Positions 44,703-53,418 are shown, numbered from the stretch's first letter. The stretch is 64,000 nt of DNA from Deltaproteobacteria bacterium (GCA_028818755.1 JAPPNF010000167.1:62001-126000), one strand, 5' to 3'. Made by a program: numbers and translations. Notes: generated from the sequence alone by a model not told the origin.

Positions 44703-44948
44703 TCAGGAAAAGAAGACCAGCTTGACCAATAGAGCCAGAACCGCCGGCGCGAAAGCCAGCTTCAGGACCGCCATGTCGCGTTTCAACACGGCGATGTCGT
44801 CCTTGATCTCGGCCTTGAGTTCGGCCAGATCCTGCTTGGTGGCGAGCGTTTCTACCATCGGTATCGCACCGGCGGCCGCCTTGGCCTTCTCTTCCGTGGC
44901 TCCCGCTTCGATAAGGGCATCGTAGAGTTCCGTAACGATCAAGCTCAT
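44703..44948 (-). CDS. small coiled-coil protein with C-terminal membrane helix
   Basis: 81 residues from ATG 44948 (MSLIVTELYDAL). An N-terminal helix EAGATEEKAKAAAGA, then a short coiled coil TKQDLAELKAEI, then a hydrophobic tail FAPAVLALLVKLVFF. A longer relative with the same head and tail lies at 60332-60727. It resembles the CCDC90/DUF1640-like or Bdr-like group of tail-anchored coiled coils. Function unknown. Confidence 0.75.
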   Translation of the reverse strand: MSLIVTELYDALIEAGATEEKAKAAAGAIPMVETLATKQDLAELKAEIKDDIAVLKRDMAVLKLAFAPAVLALLVKLVFFS

Positions 44949-45196
44949 GGGTTCGTCCCCGAACGCGCCCCCGCGCTCGGATGCCGCGAAAGGTCTACAT
45001 GGCACCAGGAAACCGCGGGAATGTCACGTAATGTAGCGACCGATCCAAAATCGGACGCACGATGCTTGTATGAACATCTCTCGGCGGTGAAAGCGGAAAC
45101 TTTAGCCGTAGGCGGCGCATCTTGACACCCAAGGCCCATTTTGTTGGTGTACGGAGCGAGTCCACCGGAGGGAACCCCAAGGCCATCGACGAAAAA

Positions 45197-46429
45197 ATGG
45201 TTTCAACGCTCGCAACCCGTCGTTCCAGCGGAAGCGGGAATCCAGGCAGGGCGGGGCGGCCCCTTCGCGCACGCACTGCCGGCCTTCTTGTTTGGCTCCT
45301 GTTGATGTCCTCTTCCACGCTGGTCCTCGCCGCCGACCGTAACTTCTCGCAGTACCCGGGTTTCGCCGAGTATTTTGCGGCCAACCCGCCGGCCGAAGCC
45401 GCCGGTCCGGCCGATCGGGCGCTGGCCCGCCGCCACGCGCCGCGCTTCCACCTGCCCGCGGGCCACGAAGGGCCCATCGACTTCTACCGCGACTACATCG
45501 CACACGGTTACCTGGTAACGGGCGACGGCGTCCGCATCGACGGTCCCACGCCGGCGGACCTGAACCGCTACCGCGACGACGTCCGCGCCGAGTTCACGCA
45601 CGTGCCGGGCGCGGCCGAGCCCCGGCCCGTGGTCTACGGCACGGTGGAGCGCACCGGCCTGTGGGCGCCGCAGGAATCGGATCGGACGGCCGAGGAGTTC
45701 ACGGTCGTCACCTACCACCTGGTGTTCCGGGTAAGCGGCCTGCCCGCCGCAACGCCGCTGGCCGTGGCCCTTCCGCTCCGGCTGGTGGCGGACCTCGACG
45801 ACTGGCACCAGCTCGACCACTACACCGCCGCGTTCGTGGTCCTGGCCGCGGACGGGCGGCCCGTCGCCCTGACCCTGCAGCAGCACAACTACCTGCGCAC
45901 CGACCTAGTCGGCGAGTCGGTGGAACTCGGGCCCGACGGACGCTTCGACATCGACGTGGCCATCCGCTCGAACGAGCTTTACCCCCACGTTCCGGGGCGG
46001 ACGGCGCGCCGGGCCGTACGGTTCCTGGACCATGACGCCAGGGCCTTCATGATGGGCTTCGGCAAGCGCCCGATGATGTCGGCGGACGACATCACCGACC
46101 CCGACCGCACCGTTGAGTACGAGCTCGCATTCCTCCCCGGCTCCGACGCCTTCTACGCGTTCCACGGCTTCCTCGGCGAGCGCCGCCGCCTGCCCGGCCG
46201 CGACGGCCCGCCGGGCGCCCGCTACAACACCCGGCCCGAGCTCAAGCCCCTGCCCGCGCAGATCCTCGACGGCTATTGGCGCGAGGGGAACGAGGGCGAC
46301 TGGGCGCGGTATCAGAGCAGCCGGGAGAACGGTTCCGGCCGTGCGGGCTTCGCCCGAGCGCAGGCAGCGGTGTTCCATCGCAACCTCGACTGCCTGCGCC
46401 GGGAGCGCCGAGGGTGCGTCCTGGAGTAG
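45197..46429 (+). CDS. secreted protein of unknown function
   Basis: About 410 residues. A hydrophobic segment AGLLVWLLLMSSSTLVLAA and cleavage before DRNFSQYP mark a signal peptide. The mature part has no domain I recognise; notable are RRHAPRFHLPAGHEGPIDFYRDY near the start, DDWHQLDHYTA in the middle and ELAFLPGSDAFYAFHGFLGERR late, rich in His and acidic residues. The proposed 5' end contains a decayed palindromic repeat (about 45222-45247), so the start may be downstream. Confidence 0.65.
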   Translation: MVSTLATRRSSGSGNPGRAGRPLRARTAGLLVWLLLMSSSTLVLAADRNFSQYPGFAEYFAANPPAEAAGPADRALARRHAPRFHLPAGHEGPIDFYRDYIAHGYLVTGDGVRIDGPTPADLNRYRDDVRAEFTHVPGAAEPRPVVYGTVERTGLWAPQESDRTAEEFTVVTYHLVFRVSGLPAATPLAVALPLRLVADLDDWHQLDHYTAAFVVLAADGRPVALTLQQHNYLRTDLVGESVELGPDGRFDIDVAIRSNELYPHVPGRTARRAVRFLDHDARAFMMGFGKRPMMSADDITDPDRTVEYELAFLPGSDAFYAFHGFLGERRRLPGRDGPPGARYNTRPELKPLPAQILDGYWREGNEGDWARYQSSRENGSGRAGFARAQAAVFHRNLDCLRRERRGCVLE

Positions 46430-46473
46430 TTTGGGCACACCGGTTGTCGGACGTAGCCGTGCCGAGTGGTGAG

Positions 46474-46502
46474 TTGTTTTGACCGGTCTGACTGGTTATA
46501 AT
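46474..46502 (+). promoter_or_regulatory. promoter of the antitoxin-toxin operon
   Basis: -35 TTGTTT (46474-46479), 17 bp spacer, perfect -10 TATAAT (46497-46502). The ATG at 46509 is where transcription should begin, so the mRNA is probably leaderless; no ribosome site is present. Confidence 0.65.
46482..46496. promoter_or_regulatory. palindromic operator in the toxin-antitoxin promoter
   Basis: ACCGGTCTGACTGGT is a 15 bp palindrome with 12 of 14 paired positions matching, lying exactly between the -35 and -10 boxes. Phd/YefM-type antitoxins repress their own operons from such sites; the assignment is inferred from position and symmetry. Confidence 0.5.
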
Positions 46503-46508
46503 TCTTTT

Positions 46509-46784
46509 ATGGCTATCACGTATTCGGCGTACGACGCCAAGGCGCGGTTCTCCGAGGTCCTCCGGCAGGTGCGCGATGGAAAAACGGTCAGGGTTTCCTA
46601 CCGGGGCAAGCCGGTCGCCGAAATTCGCGCTATCCGCGAATCGCCTGAAACCATCGAATCGCGACTCGATGACCTCGAACGACAAGGGACTCTGGTGCGG
46701 TCGGGGGAACCTAGGGGACCTCTGAAAACCGTTGAACGCCGCCGCGGCGCTCTGAAACGGTTCCTGGCCGAGCGCGGTGAATGA
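46509..46784 (+). CDS. Phd/YefM-family antitoxin
   Basis: 91 residues from ATG 46509. The N-terminal DNA-binding part AITYSAYDAKARFSEVLRQVRDGKTVRVSYRGKPVAEI is characteristic of Phd/YefM. The C-terminal tail (basic, RRRGALKRFLAERGE) would wrap the toxin. It overlaps the toxin start by ATGA. Confidence 0.88.
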   Translation: MAITYSAYDAKARFSEVLRQVRDGKTVRVSYRGKPVAEIRAIRESPETIESRLDDLERQGTLVRSGEPRGPLKTVERRRGALKRFLAERGE

Positions 46785-47161
46785 GCGTCGCGTACGTCGA
46801 TACCTCGGCACTTGTCGCCGTCGCCTTCGATGAGCGGGGTGCCGCTGCATGTGCGCGAAGGCTCGGGTCATTTTCGCGGCTCGTCTCCTCGAACCTGCTC
46901 GAAGCCGAGTTGCGCGCCGTGTTTGCGCGCGAAGGACATGGATTCGCCGCGAATCTTCTCTCGGGGATCGAGTGGGTGCTACCGGATCGCCCGCTGAGTC
47001 ACGAGTTCGAGACGGCACTGGAGGCAGGCTACCTGCGCGGAGCCGACCTGTGGCACATTGCCATGGCCCTCTACGTAGCCCCGGAGCCACCTGACCTCCA
47101 CTTCATCACGCTGGATGGACGGCAGCGGACCATCGCCGCGGCGCTCGGGTTCGAAGTCTGA
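46781..47161 (+). CDS. vapC: PIN-domain toxin (VapC-type RNase)
   Basis: 126 residues with PIN acidic residues Asp7 (VDTSALVAV), Glu41 or Glu43 (LLEAELRA), Asp89 (GADLWHIA) and Asp112 (ITLDGRQ), an intact Mg-binding set. VapC toxins cleave tRNA or rRNA. ATGA overlap with the antitoxin gene gives coupled translation. Confidence 0.9.
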   Translation: MSVAYVDTSALVAVAFDERGAAACARRLGSFSRLVSSNLLEAELRAVFAREGHGFAANLLSGIEWVLPDRPLSHEFETALEAGYLRGADLWHIAMALYVAPEPPDLHFITLDGRQRTIAAALGFEV

Positions 47162-47226
47162 GTGCATCTTTACTCGTGTTTCGATGACAAAGGGCGTCTT
47201 CTCTCCGCGAGGCGTCCCGATCTCGC

Positions 47227-48651
47227 CTACGCCTGAATCGCCGTCGCCACCACCAGGTACAGCGTGGTGCCCAGCAGATCGTTGAAGGCCGTCACCAGCG
47301 GGCCGGCGGCGACGGCGGGGTCGCGGTTGAGCTTGTAGAAGATGATGGGCTGCACGGTTCCGACACAGGCGGCGGCGGTGACGGAGATGACCATGCCGAT
47401 GAGCACGGCGACGGACAGGTTGAGGATGTCCGGAGTGCCCATGTTGATGAGGTAGCTGGCGGCGGCGGTGATGAGACCGCAGCTTGCGCCCAGGGCCAGG
47501 CCGGTGGCGGCTTCGCGGGCGATGACGGAGACGATGCGCTGGAAGGACAGGGTGCCCAGGGCGATGGCCCGCACCACCAGGGTGGACGATTGGAGGCCGA
47601 CGGCCCCGGCGGTGGCGATGATGACCGGCAGGAACGCCGCCAGCAGCGCCATCTTCTCGAAGGTGGCAACGAAGACCTTGGAGATCACCAGCGCCACCAC
47701 GAGCCCCAGGAGCACCGTCATCACCACCCACGAGAAGCGTTCGCCGACGCGCTTGAGCACGGAGTCGTGCGCGAGGTTGATGGACTCGCTCTCCACGCCG
47801 GCGATGGCGTAGATGTCCTTGCTGGCTTCCTCCTCGATGACGTCCACCACGTCGTCGATGGTGACACGGCCGACGAGCCGTTCCTGCCCGTCCACCACGG
47901 GGACGGAGACGAAATCGTACTTTTGCAGGATACGGGCGACCTCGTCCTGGGGCATCTCCAGCGGCACCGAGATCACCGGCCGGTCCATGATGTCGGCCAC
48001 GGCTTCGTCCGGGCTCGCCAGCACCAGGTAGCTTAAAGGCAGAATGCCGGTGACATGCCTTTCCACGTTGACCACGAAGACGTCGTGGACCTCGGGCACA
48101 TCGTCGTGGGCCCGCCGGATGAGCCCGATGGCCTGCTCCACGGTGGCGTACTGCGGCACGGACACGTACTCCGTCTGCATGATTCCGCCGGCGGTGTCCG
48201 ACGGATGATCGAGCAGGTCGCCGATCTCTTCCGCCAGCTCCGACGGCATTTCCGCCAGGACGGTGGGGGTGCGCTCTTCCGGCAGGGTTTCGAGCAGGTC
48301 GGCGGCGTCATCGGTATCGAGCTCCTCCACCAGCCCGGCCAGCTCCCGGTCCGAGAGGTCCGCCACCAGTTCGTCGCGCACCGCCGGCGAGACCAGGCTC
48401 AATACTGCGGAGGCCGCTTCCGGGGGCAGCAGGCGGAACACCCGCTGCCGCACCCCGGGCTCATCAAGCTGGTCCAAGAGTTCGGCGACGTCGGCGGGAT
48501 GAAAATCGGCCAGCAGTTGGCGCACGTCGTCGTAGCGGCCCAGCCCGGTCATCATGACGATGTTCTCGAGCGCCACGTCGCGCGGCGACGGGCCCGAAGA
48601 TGCCTGCTCGGGCCGATCCCGCGAGGGTGTATCCGGAGCTGGATGCTGCAT
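47227..48651 (-). CDS. mgtE: magnesium transporter MgtE
   Basis: 474 residues. The N-terminal superhelical domain (about 40-150, HPADVAELLDQL, ELDTDDAADLLETLPEE), a pair of CBS domains (about 155-280, MQTEYVSVP, MDRPVISVPLE) and five C-terminal membrane helices with GLQSSTLVVRAIALG match MgtE. It is a Mg2+-gated channel in the inner membrane. Divergent from sthA. Confidence 0.95.
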   Translation of the reverse strand: MQHPAPDTPSRDRPEQASSGPSPRDVALENIVMMTGLGRYDDVRQLLADFHPADVAELLDQLDEPGVRQRVFRLLPPEAASAVLSLVSPAVRDELVADLSDRELAGLVEELDTDDAADLLETLPEERTPTVLAEMPSELAEEIGDLLDHPSDTAGGIMQTEYVSVPQYATVEQAIGLIRRAHDDVPEVHDVFVVNVERHVTGILPLSYLVLASPDEAVADIMDRPVISVPLEMPQDEVARILQKYDFVSVPVVDGQERLVGRVTIDDVVDVIEEEASKDIYAIAGVESESINLAHDSVLKRVGERFSWVVMTVLLGLVVALVISKVFVATFEKMALLAAFLPVIIATAGAVGLQSSTLVVRAIALGTLSFQRIVSVIAREAATGLALGASCGLITAAASYLINMGTPDILNLSVAVLIGMVISVTAAACVGTVQPIIFYKLNRDPAVAAGPLVTAFNDLLGTTLYLVVATAIQA

Positions 48652-48777
48652 CTTGGTTCAGTGGATAGGGACGGCCCGCTTCGGATGCCGGAGCACCTAG
48701 TGTCCTGTATAGCCGCAACACGTTAAGATTACGTTAAAATTTTTCCCATGGCCGGGGCAAAAAGCAAGCGAGGGAAA

Positions 48778-48805
48778 TTTACTTGAAACCTCGTTTGGCT
48801 ATAAT
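48778..48805 (+). promoter_or_regulatory. promoter of the transhydrogenase gene
   Basis: TTTACT (48778-48783), 16 bp spacer, perfect TATAAT (48800-48805). Transcription would start about 30 bp before the ATG at 48841, leaving room for the GGAGGGGGAAA ribosome site. AT-rich DNA lies just upstream. Confidence 0.55.
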
Positions 48806-48840
48806 GGTCGGCGTCCCGCAGTTGGCGGAGGGGGAAACGG

Positions 48841-50286
48841 ATGATGGCGAGTTACGACTACGACCTGGTTTGCATCGGCAGCGGACCCGCGGGCCAGCGC
48901 GCCGCCGTGCAGGCGGCCAAGGTGGGAAAGAGGGTGGCGGTGGTGGAGAAGCAGCGCTTCGTCGGAGGCATCTGCGTCGACAACGGCACCATCCCCTCCA
49001 AGACCTTTCGCGAGGCCGTGCGTCGGGTCTACTCGCGGCCCGGGCTGGAGGTAATGGACCCTTTTTCCACCAGCGGCAGGAGCCGGCCCACCATGCAGCA
49101 GTTGGTGGGCCACGTGCACCGGGTGATCCAGAGGGAGATCGCGGTGGTGGACGATGCCCTCACCCGGAACGACGTCAAGATCCTTCATGCGCGCGGCGAG
49201 TTCGTCGACCCGCATACGATCCGCCTGGAGGCGGAGGGGGAACGTCGCGTCATCACCGCGGACAAGGTGCTGATCGCGGTGGGCACCCGGCCGGGAGAGC
49301 CCCGCGGCATGACCCCTGACGGCCGGACGGTGATCACCTCGGACGACGTTCTCGGCATCGAGGAGCTGCCCCAGACCATGGCGGTGGTGGGGGCGGGCGT
49401 CATCGGCATCGAGTACGCCTCCATGTTCGCGGCCCTGGGCGTGCGTGTCACGGTCATCGACGCCCGGGAGCGGCCGCTGGAGTTCATGGACTACGAGATC
49501 GTCGACGAGTTGATGCACCAGCTCCGCAAGGCCGACGTCACCTTCCGCTGGGGCGACGCGGTGGAACAGGTGGAGATCGTGGAGACCCCCAAGCGGCAGG
49601 GGCTGCTGAAGCTCCACTCGGGCAAGTTTCTGGTGGCCGACGTGATCCTTGTCTCCGCGGGCCGGCAGGGGGCGTCGTCCACGCTGAACCTGGAGGCGGT
49701 GGGCCTCGAAGCGGACGAACGCGGACGCCTGCACGTCGACGAGAATTTCCGGACGCCGGTGGAGAACATCTGGGCGGCGGGCGACCTCATCGGCTTTCCC
49801 GCCCTGGCCGCCATGTCGTCGGAACAGGGCAGGCTGGCGGCCTGCCGGATGTTCGGCGTGGACGCGGAGCCCATCGGCCACCACTATCCCATCGGCATCT
49901 ACGCCATCCCCGAGCTTTCCTCGGTGGGGGCCACGGAAGAAGAGCTGACGAGCCAGAAGGTCCCCTACGAGACCGGCGTCGCGCGTTACAAGGAGATTTC
50001 CCGCGGCATCATCCTCGGCGACGACTCCGGCATGTTCAAGATGCTCTTCCACCGCGACGACGGCCGTCTCCTCGGCTGCCATTGCATCGGCAGCGGCGCC
50101 ACCGAGCTCGTCCACGTGGGACAGGCCGTGCTGGGGCTGGGCGGGGGACTGGACTACTTCCTGAAGACGGTCTTCAACTACCCGACGCTGGCCGAGTGCT
50201 ACAAGACCGCGGCTTTCCACGCTGCCAACAAGCTCGCCCTGATCAGCCAAGCCAAGACGTTCATCGACGGCAACGGGTCCACCTGA
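48841..50286 (+). CDS. sthA: soluble pyridine nucleotide transhydrogenase (SthA type)
   Basis: 481 residues with GGAGGGGGAAAC upstream of the ATG. FAD motif GSGPAGQRAAVQAAKVGKRVAVVEK, VGGICVDNGTIPSKTFREA (one Cys and Thr in place of the disulfide of lipoamide dehydrogenase, as in SthA), NAD motif VVGAGVIGIEYASMFAALG and the C-terminal CIGSGATELVHVGQ. It transfers hydride between NADPH and NAD+ in the cytoplasm, balancing cofactors. Confidence 0.93.
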   Translation: MMASYDYDLVCIGSGPAGQRAAVQAAKVGKRVAVVEKQRFVGGICVDNGTIPSKTFREAVRRVYSRPGLEVMDPFSTSGRSRPTMQQLVGHVHRVIQREIAVVDDALTRNDVKILHARGEFVDPHTIRLEAEGERRVITADKVLIAVGTRPGEPRGMTPDGRTVITSDDVLGIEELPQTMAVVGAGVIGIEYASMFAALGVRVTVIDARERPLEFMDYEIVDELMHQLRKADVTFRWGDAVEQVEIVETPKRQGLLKLHSGKFLVADVILVSAGRQGASSTLNLEAVGLEADERGRLHVDENFRTPVENIWAAGDLIGFPALAAMSSEQGRLAACRMFGVDAEPIGHHYPIGIYAIPELSSVGATEEELTSQKVPYETGVARYKEISRGIILGDDSGMFKMLFHRDDGRLLGCHCIGSGATELVHVGQAVLGLGGGLDYFLKTVFNYPTLAECYKTAAFHAANKLALISQAKTFIDGNGST

Positions 50287-50372
50287 CGGCGGGGCCGCCG
50301 GCATCAAGCGAGGGATCACGCTGTGATCGCATTCGCGAGATCCGGCGAACGGACGAGCACGGGCGCTCGGTG

Positions 50373-51125
50373 TCACTCGGTCGCCGCGAGGCTGGCGTTG
50401 AGGATGTCCCCGTGGAGGTCTACGGCGGTGAGGCCGCAGTAGTCCAGGTCGTAGCCGGCGCGCACCTCGATGCCGTCCTGGAGCAACCGCTGTAGCACCA
50501 GGCGCCGGAAGCTGCCGTGGCCCATGACACCGTCCTCGTGCTCCTTCAGGTCGGCCTCCTCGTGGGTGGAGAAGTACACCGCCTGCTCGCGCGTGAGGCC
50601 GTAGTGGGTGGTCAGGGCCTTGAAGAAGTCCGCCGACCAGTACCCGGTCTGCTCCTCGGTGGCGCCGCCGGCATAGAACTCGGCCACGGTTCCTTCCCAG
50701 AGGAGCGTCCGCTTGAAGTCGATCTTGGCGCGGAACTCGGCCAGCATCGGGTCGAGGTACACTTCGTCTTCCTCGATCCCCAAGGCTTTGGCGGTCTCCA
50801 GAACGACGTGAATGTGTCCGGGAGGTTCGGGATGCAGCAGCTCGTCGGCGAGCTTCCGGGCCATGGGCGCCATGAGGTCGCGGTTCCTGCGGAAGAAGGC
50901 GATGTGCTTGTGGTAGGACGCCGCCTCCACCGTGTTGATCTCGATGGTGTACGAGGCCCAGTTCTTGAAGAACGTCCGTAGCGCGGCGCGCGGCAAGCTT
51001 CCCTCCATGAGCTGGACCATGAAGGACGATCCGGTCACGCGCTCGCGCCACCGTTGCGCCACCTTCCGGTAGTGCTCGTCCACGTAGGCCTTGGCGTCGG
51101 CGGGCTTCATCGCGGGAATGATCAT
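50373..51125 (-). CDS. TenA/PqqC-like iron-containing oxidase (haem-oxygenase-fold)
   Basis: 250 residues from ATG 51125 (MIIPAMKPAD). The haem-oxygenase-like diiron pattern is visible: Glu67 and His74 (VEAASYHKH), Glu149 (VAEFY), His188 and Asp192 (THEEAD); the last ligand is expected seven residues after His188, where Glu195 stands, with His196 next to it. Members include oxidative decarboxylases and cleavage enzymes such as UndA-like and CADD-like proteins. It ends the CoA-transferase/MaoC operon. Reaction unknown. Confidence 0.8.
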   Translation of the reverse strand: MIIPAMKPADAKAYVDEHYRKVAQRWRERVTGSSFMVQLMEGSLPRAALRTFFKNWASYTIEINTVEAASYHKHIAFFRRNRDLMAPMARKLADELLHPEPPGHIHVVLETAKALGIEEDEVYLDPMLAEFRAKIDFKRTLLWEGTVAEFYAGGATEEQTGYWSADFFKALTTHYGLTREQAVYFSTHEEADLKEHEDGVMGHGSFRRLVLQRLLQDGIEVRAGYDLDYCGLTAVDLHGDILNASLAATE

Positions 51126-51141
51126 CTGCGTTCGAGTCCTT

Positions 51142-51588
51142 TCAATCCCGGCGGGGAAGGACAAGCGTACATTGTCCCACGAGGATTCCCCGTCCTTCCT
51201 GATTGGCGCCTTCGAGGTCGCAACGGATCCACCGGTCGGCGCGGTCGGGCGACTTCTCCACCGCGCGCGCGGCAAACCGCATGGTGTCGCCCTCGAAGGT
51301 GGAGTGGGTGTGCCGCACGCTGAGCTTCCGCAACACGCCGCGCGGTCCCAGCCAATCGGTCAGCATGCGCATCAGCAGCGCCTGCCGGTAGGCGCCGCTG
51401 GCGATGAACGTACGGAGTCCGGCGTGTTCGCGCACCCAGTCGCGGTCGTAGTGGAGCTGCTGGGTGTTCTCCTGGAGTCCGGCCCAGCGCACCGTGTCGA
51501 TGACGGTCAGGGGGCCGTACTCGCGGGACACTAGCTCCGCGCCCGTTTGAACGTCCTCGAAAAATCTTTGCGCTTCCGTCGTCGCCAT
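51142..51588 (-). CDS. MaoC-like hot-dog hydratase
   Basis: 148 residues. A hot-dog pattern with central-helix LHYDRDWVREHAGL and GAYRQALLMRMLTDWLG, then VRHTHSTFEGDTM and the final strand. It resembles MaoC-type (R)-specific enoyl-CoA hydratase subunits but with an atypical catalytic loop (Asp-x-x-x-x-His not clean). It overlaps nothing; 16 bp follow to the diiron-like gene. Confidence 0.75.
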   Translation of the reverse strand: MATTEAQRFFEDVQTGAELVSREYGPLTVIDTVRWAGLQENTQQLHYDRDWVREHAGLRTFIASGAYRQALLMRMLTDWLGPRGVLRKLSVRHTHSTFEGDTMRFAARAVEKSPDRADRWIRCDLEGANQEGRGILVGQCTLVLPRRD

Positions 51589-51604
51589 GTTTCCGTGTTT
51601 CGCC

Positions 51605-52726
51605 TCAGATGACGCCCGTCTCCGCCAGCGCCTCGTGCTCGGCGGCCGAGTAGCCCAGCTCGGCCAGGATCTCGCGGTTGTGCTGCCCGAGAGTCGGCGC
51701 GGGCGCCATCTCCTGTCCCCGCACCCGGGCGACGGCGCCGCGCGGGAACGGGATGCGCCCGAAGCGCGGGTCCTCCACGTCGACGAGGTAGCCGCGGGCC
51801 GTGAGCTGCGGATCGCCGGCGAGATCCAGCGGCGTCGAAACCGGCGAGGACGGGAAGCGCCGCCGTTGTCCTTCCTCGACGATCTCCGATTTCGTGAACC
51901 TTCTTGACCAGGCCAGCACCCGGTCCATGATGAAGTCCCTCTTCTCGCGTTGCACGTCGTCCGACGACAGCGAGGGGTCGGCCATCAGCTCGGGGTCCCC
52001 GACCCACTCCGTGAACTTCTCCCACCGGCCCGGCCGGTTGATCTGGCTCACCACCCAGTGGCCGTCCTTGCACGGCAGCGCTCCGGAGATGGCGGTGATG
52101 TTGCCGCGGGTGCCCCGCCGCTCGGTGCGGGTGCCGGAGAAGGTGTACTCGACCATGGCCTGCTCGACGAAAGTCTCCAGGCAGTCCTGCATGGAGATCC
52201 GGACGCGCTGGCCCTGGCCGGTCTGCCGGAGCACGTGAAGGGCGGCGGCCGTCCCCATGGCCGCCTGGATGCCCGTGGCCAGGTAGATCATGTGGCCGCC
52301 CAGGAGCGTGGGCCGCCCGTCGCGTTGTCCGGTCAGCGAAAGCAGGCCGGAGCGGGCATAGGCGCACAGCTCGTCCTCTTCCTCCTCCACGTCGGTCCAC
52401 ACCAGGTCCGCCTTCAGCGTCGCGCCGTCCACGGACAGCCGCCGGCTACTCACCACGGCGTCGGCGCTCTTCAACAACTTGAGGAAGACCCGCGATCCCG
52501 CGGGGGACTCCAGGTCGAGGGAAAGACTGCGCTTGCCGGCGTTCAGGAAGTGGTGGAAGGCCCCCTGTTCCGGGTCGGGCTCGTCCTCCAGGAACGGGCC
52601 GGTGCGGCGCACGGCATCCCCGTCCACAGGGTCGATGCGGATGACATCATGACCCGACTCCGCGAGCAGGCGAGTGGCATAGGCTCCGGCCAGGGATCCG
52701 AGGTCGATGATGCGCGACATGGTCAA
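51605..52726 (-). CDS. CaiB/BaiF CoA-transferase family protein with altered catalytic position
   Basis: 373 residues. Class III CoA-transferase features: RIIDLGSLAGAYATRLLAESGHDVIRID, AGKRSLSLDLESPAG, and GIQAAMGTAAALHVLRQTGQGQRVRISMQD. Where family-III enzymes have the catalytic Asp (IADxxAG), this protein reads MIYLATG, with Tyr148. It may be a non-catalytic partner or use another mechanism. The second family member at 53419 keeps Asp177. Confidence 0.88.
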   Translation of the reverse strand: MTMSRIIDLGSLAGAYATRLLAESGHDVIRIDPVDGDAVRRTGPFLEDEPDPEQGAFHHFLNAGKRSLSLDLESPAGSRVFLKLLKSADAVVSSRRLSVDGATLKADLVWTDVEEEEDELCAYARSGLLSLTGQRDGRPTLLGGHMIYLATGIQAAMGTAAALHVLRQTGQGQRVRISMQDCLETFVEQAMVEYTFSGTRTERRGTRGNITAISGALPCKDGHWVVSQINRPGRWEKFTEWVGDPELMADPSLSSDDVQREKRDFIMDRVLAWSRRFTKSEIVEEGQRRRFPSSPVSTPLDLAGDPQLTARGYLVDVEDPRFGRIPFPRGAVARVRGQEMAPAPTLGQHNREILAELGYSAAEHEALAETGVI

Positions 52727-52744
52727 TCCTGGCGCCCTTCATCG

Positions 52745-52806
52745 CCGTTCGTCCTGAGCCCTTCGACAAGGCTCAGGACAGGCGTAGCGAAGCGAAGTCG
52801 AAGGAC
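52745..52806. repeat. dispersed inverted repeat, variant copy
   Basis: Contains GTTCGTCCTGAG and GCGAAGTCGAAGGAC ends of the element at 36601-36700, with a different centre (CCCTTCGACAAGGCTCAGG) that itself forms a hairpin. It separates the CoA-transferase and MaoC genes. Confidence 0.75.
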
Positions 52807-52817
52807 GGTACTCATGC

Positions 52818-53339
52818 TTACTCCTTTGCCTTCCGTTCTCGGAACAGCGCCACGGTGTGGCGCCGGGCGAACACAAGCTCGTTCTCCGCGTTGCGCACCT
52901 CCTCCAGTTGCGTGACGTAGATCCCCACGCCCATCTTCCCCTCCCGGGCGGCGATGTCGACGATGTGGCTTTGGCAGGTAAGCGGCTCGCCCAGGTGGAC
53001 GGGTTTCAACCACTCGGTCTCGCTGCCGGCGTTGCGCACGTTGGTGTAGGCCGGGGGCACGGGGAGCTGCCGGCGCACGTCGAAAGACGACGCATTCCCT
53101 TCCGGCTCCTTGACGCTGAAGGGCGTCCAGCCCACCAGGATGGGAGGCAGAAGGCGCCCTTTGTAGCCGGCGGAGCGGGCAAAGCCGTCGTCCAACCAAA
53201 GCGGGTTGGCGTCCCCGGTGGCGTCGACGTAACGGCGGACATCCGAGGCGGACAAGGTCTCCAGCGCGCGTCTCGGGCCTTTCTGGCCAATACAGTCGCG
53301 CAGCTCGTCGGTGATGATCGTTTCGGCGGATTCGTTCAT
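52818..53339 (-). CDS. MaoC-like dehydratase, N-terminal type (FAS1-like)
   Basis: 173 residues. YVDATGDANPLWLDDGFARSAGYKGRLLPPI is the substrate-loop pattern of the MaoC N-terminal (FAS1-like dehydratase) domain; WLKPVHLGEPLTC follows. It likely pairs with the hot-dog protein at 51142 for hydration or dehydration of an acyl-CoA. It lies between the two CoA-transferase genes. Confidence 0.85.
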   Translation of the reverse strand: MNESAETIITDELRDCIGQKGPRRALETLSASDVRRYVDATGDANPLWLDDGFARSAGYKGRLLPPILVGWTPFSVKEPEGNASSFDVRRQLPVPPAYTNVRNAGSETEWLKPVHLGEPLTCQSHIVDIAAREGKMGVGIYVTQLEEVRNAENELVFARRHTVALFRERKAKE

Positions 53340-53418
53340 GGGAGTGTCAAGTTGCGTTTGTTCGTGCGTCCGTCCGCGGGAGTGGCATGGATGTGGCGTT
53401 CCGTTCGGTCCGAGGACA

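Noticed and set aside
48799-51051. 750-codon minus-strand frame over sthA and the diiron-like gene
   Set aside because: Spans two convergent genes that both have full motifs; a GC-driven shadow frame.
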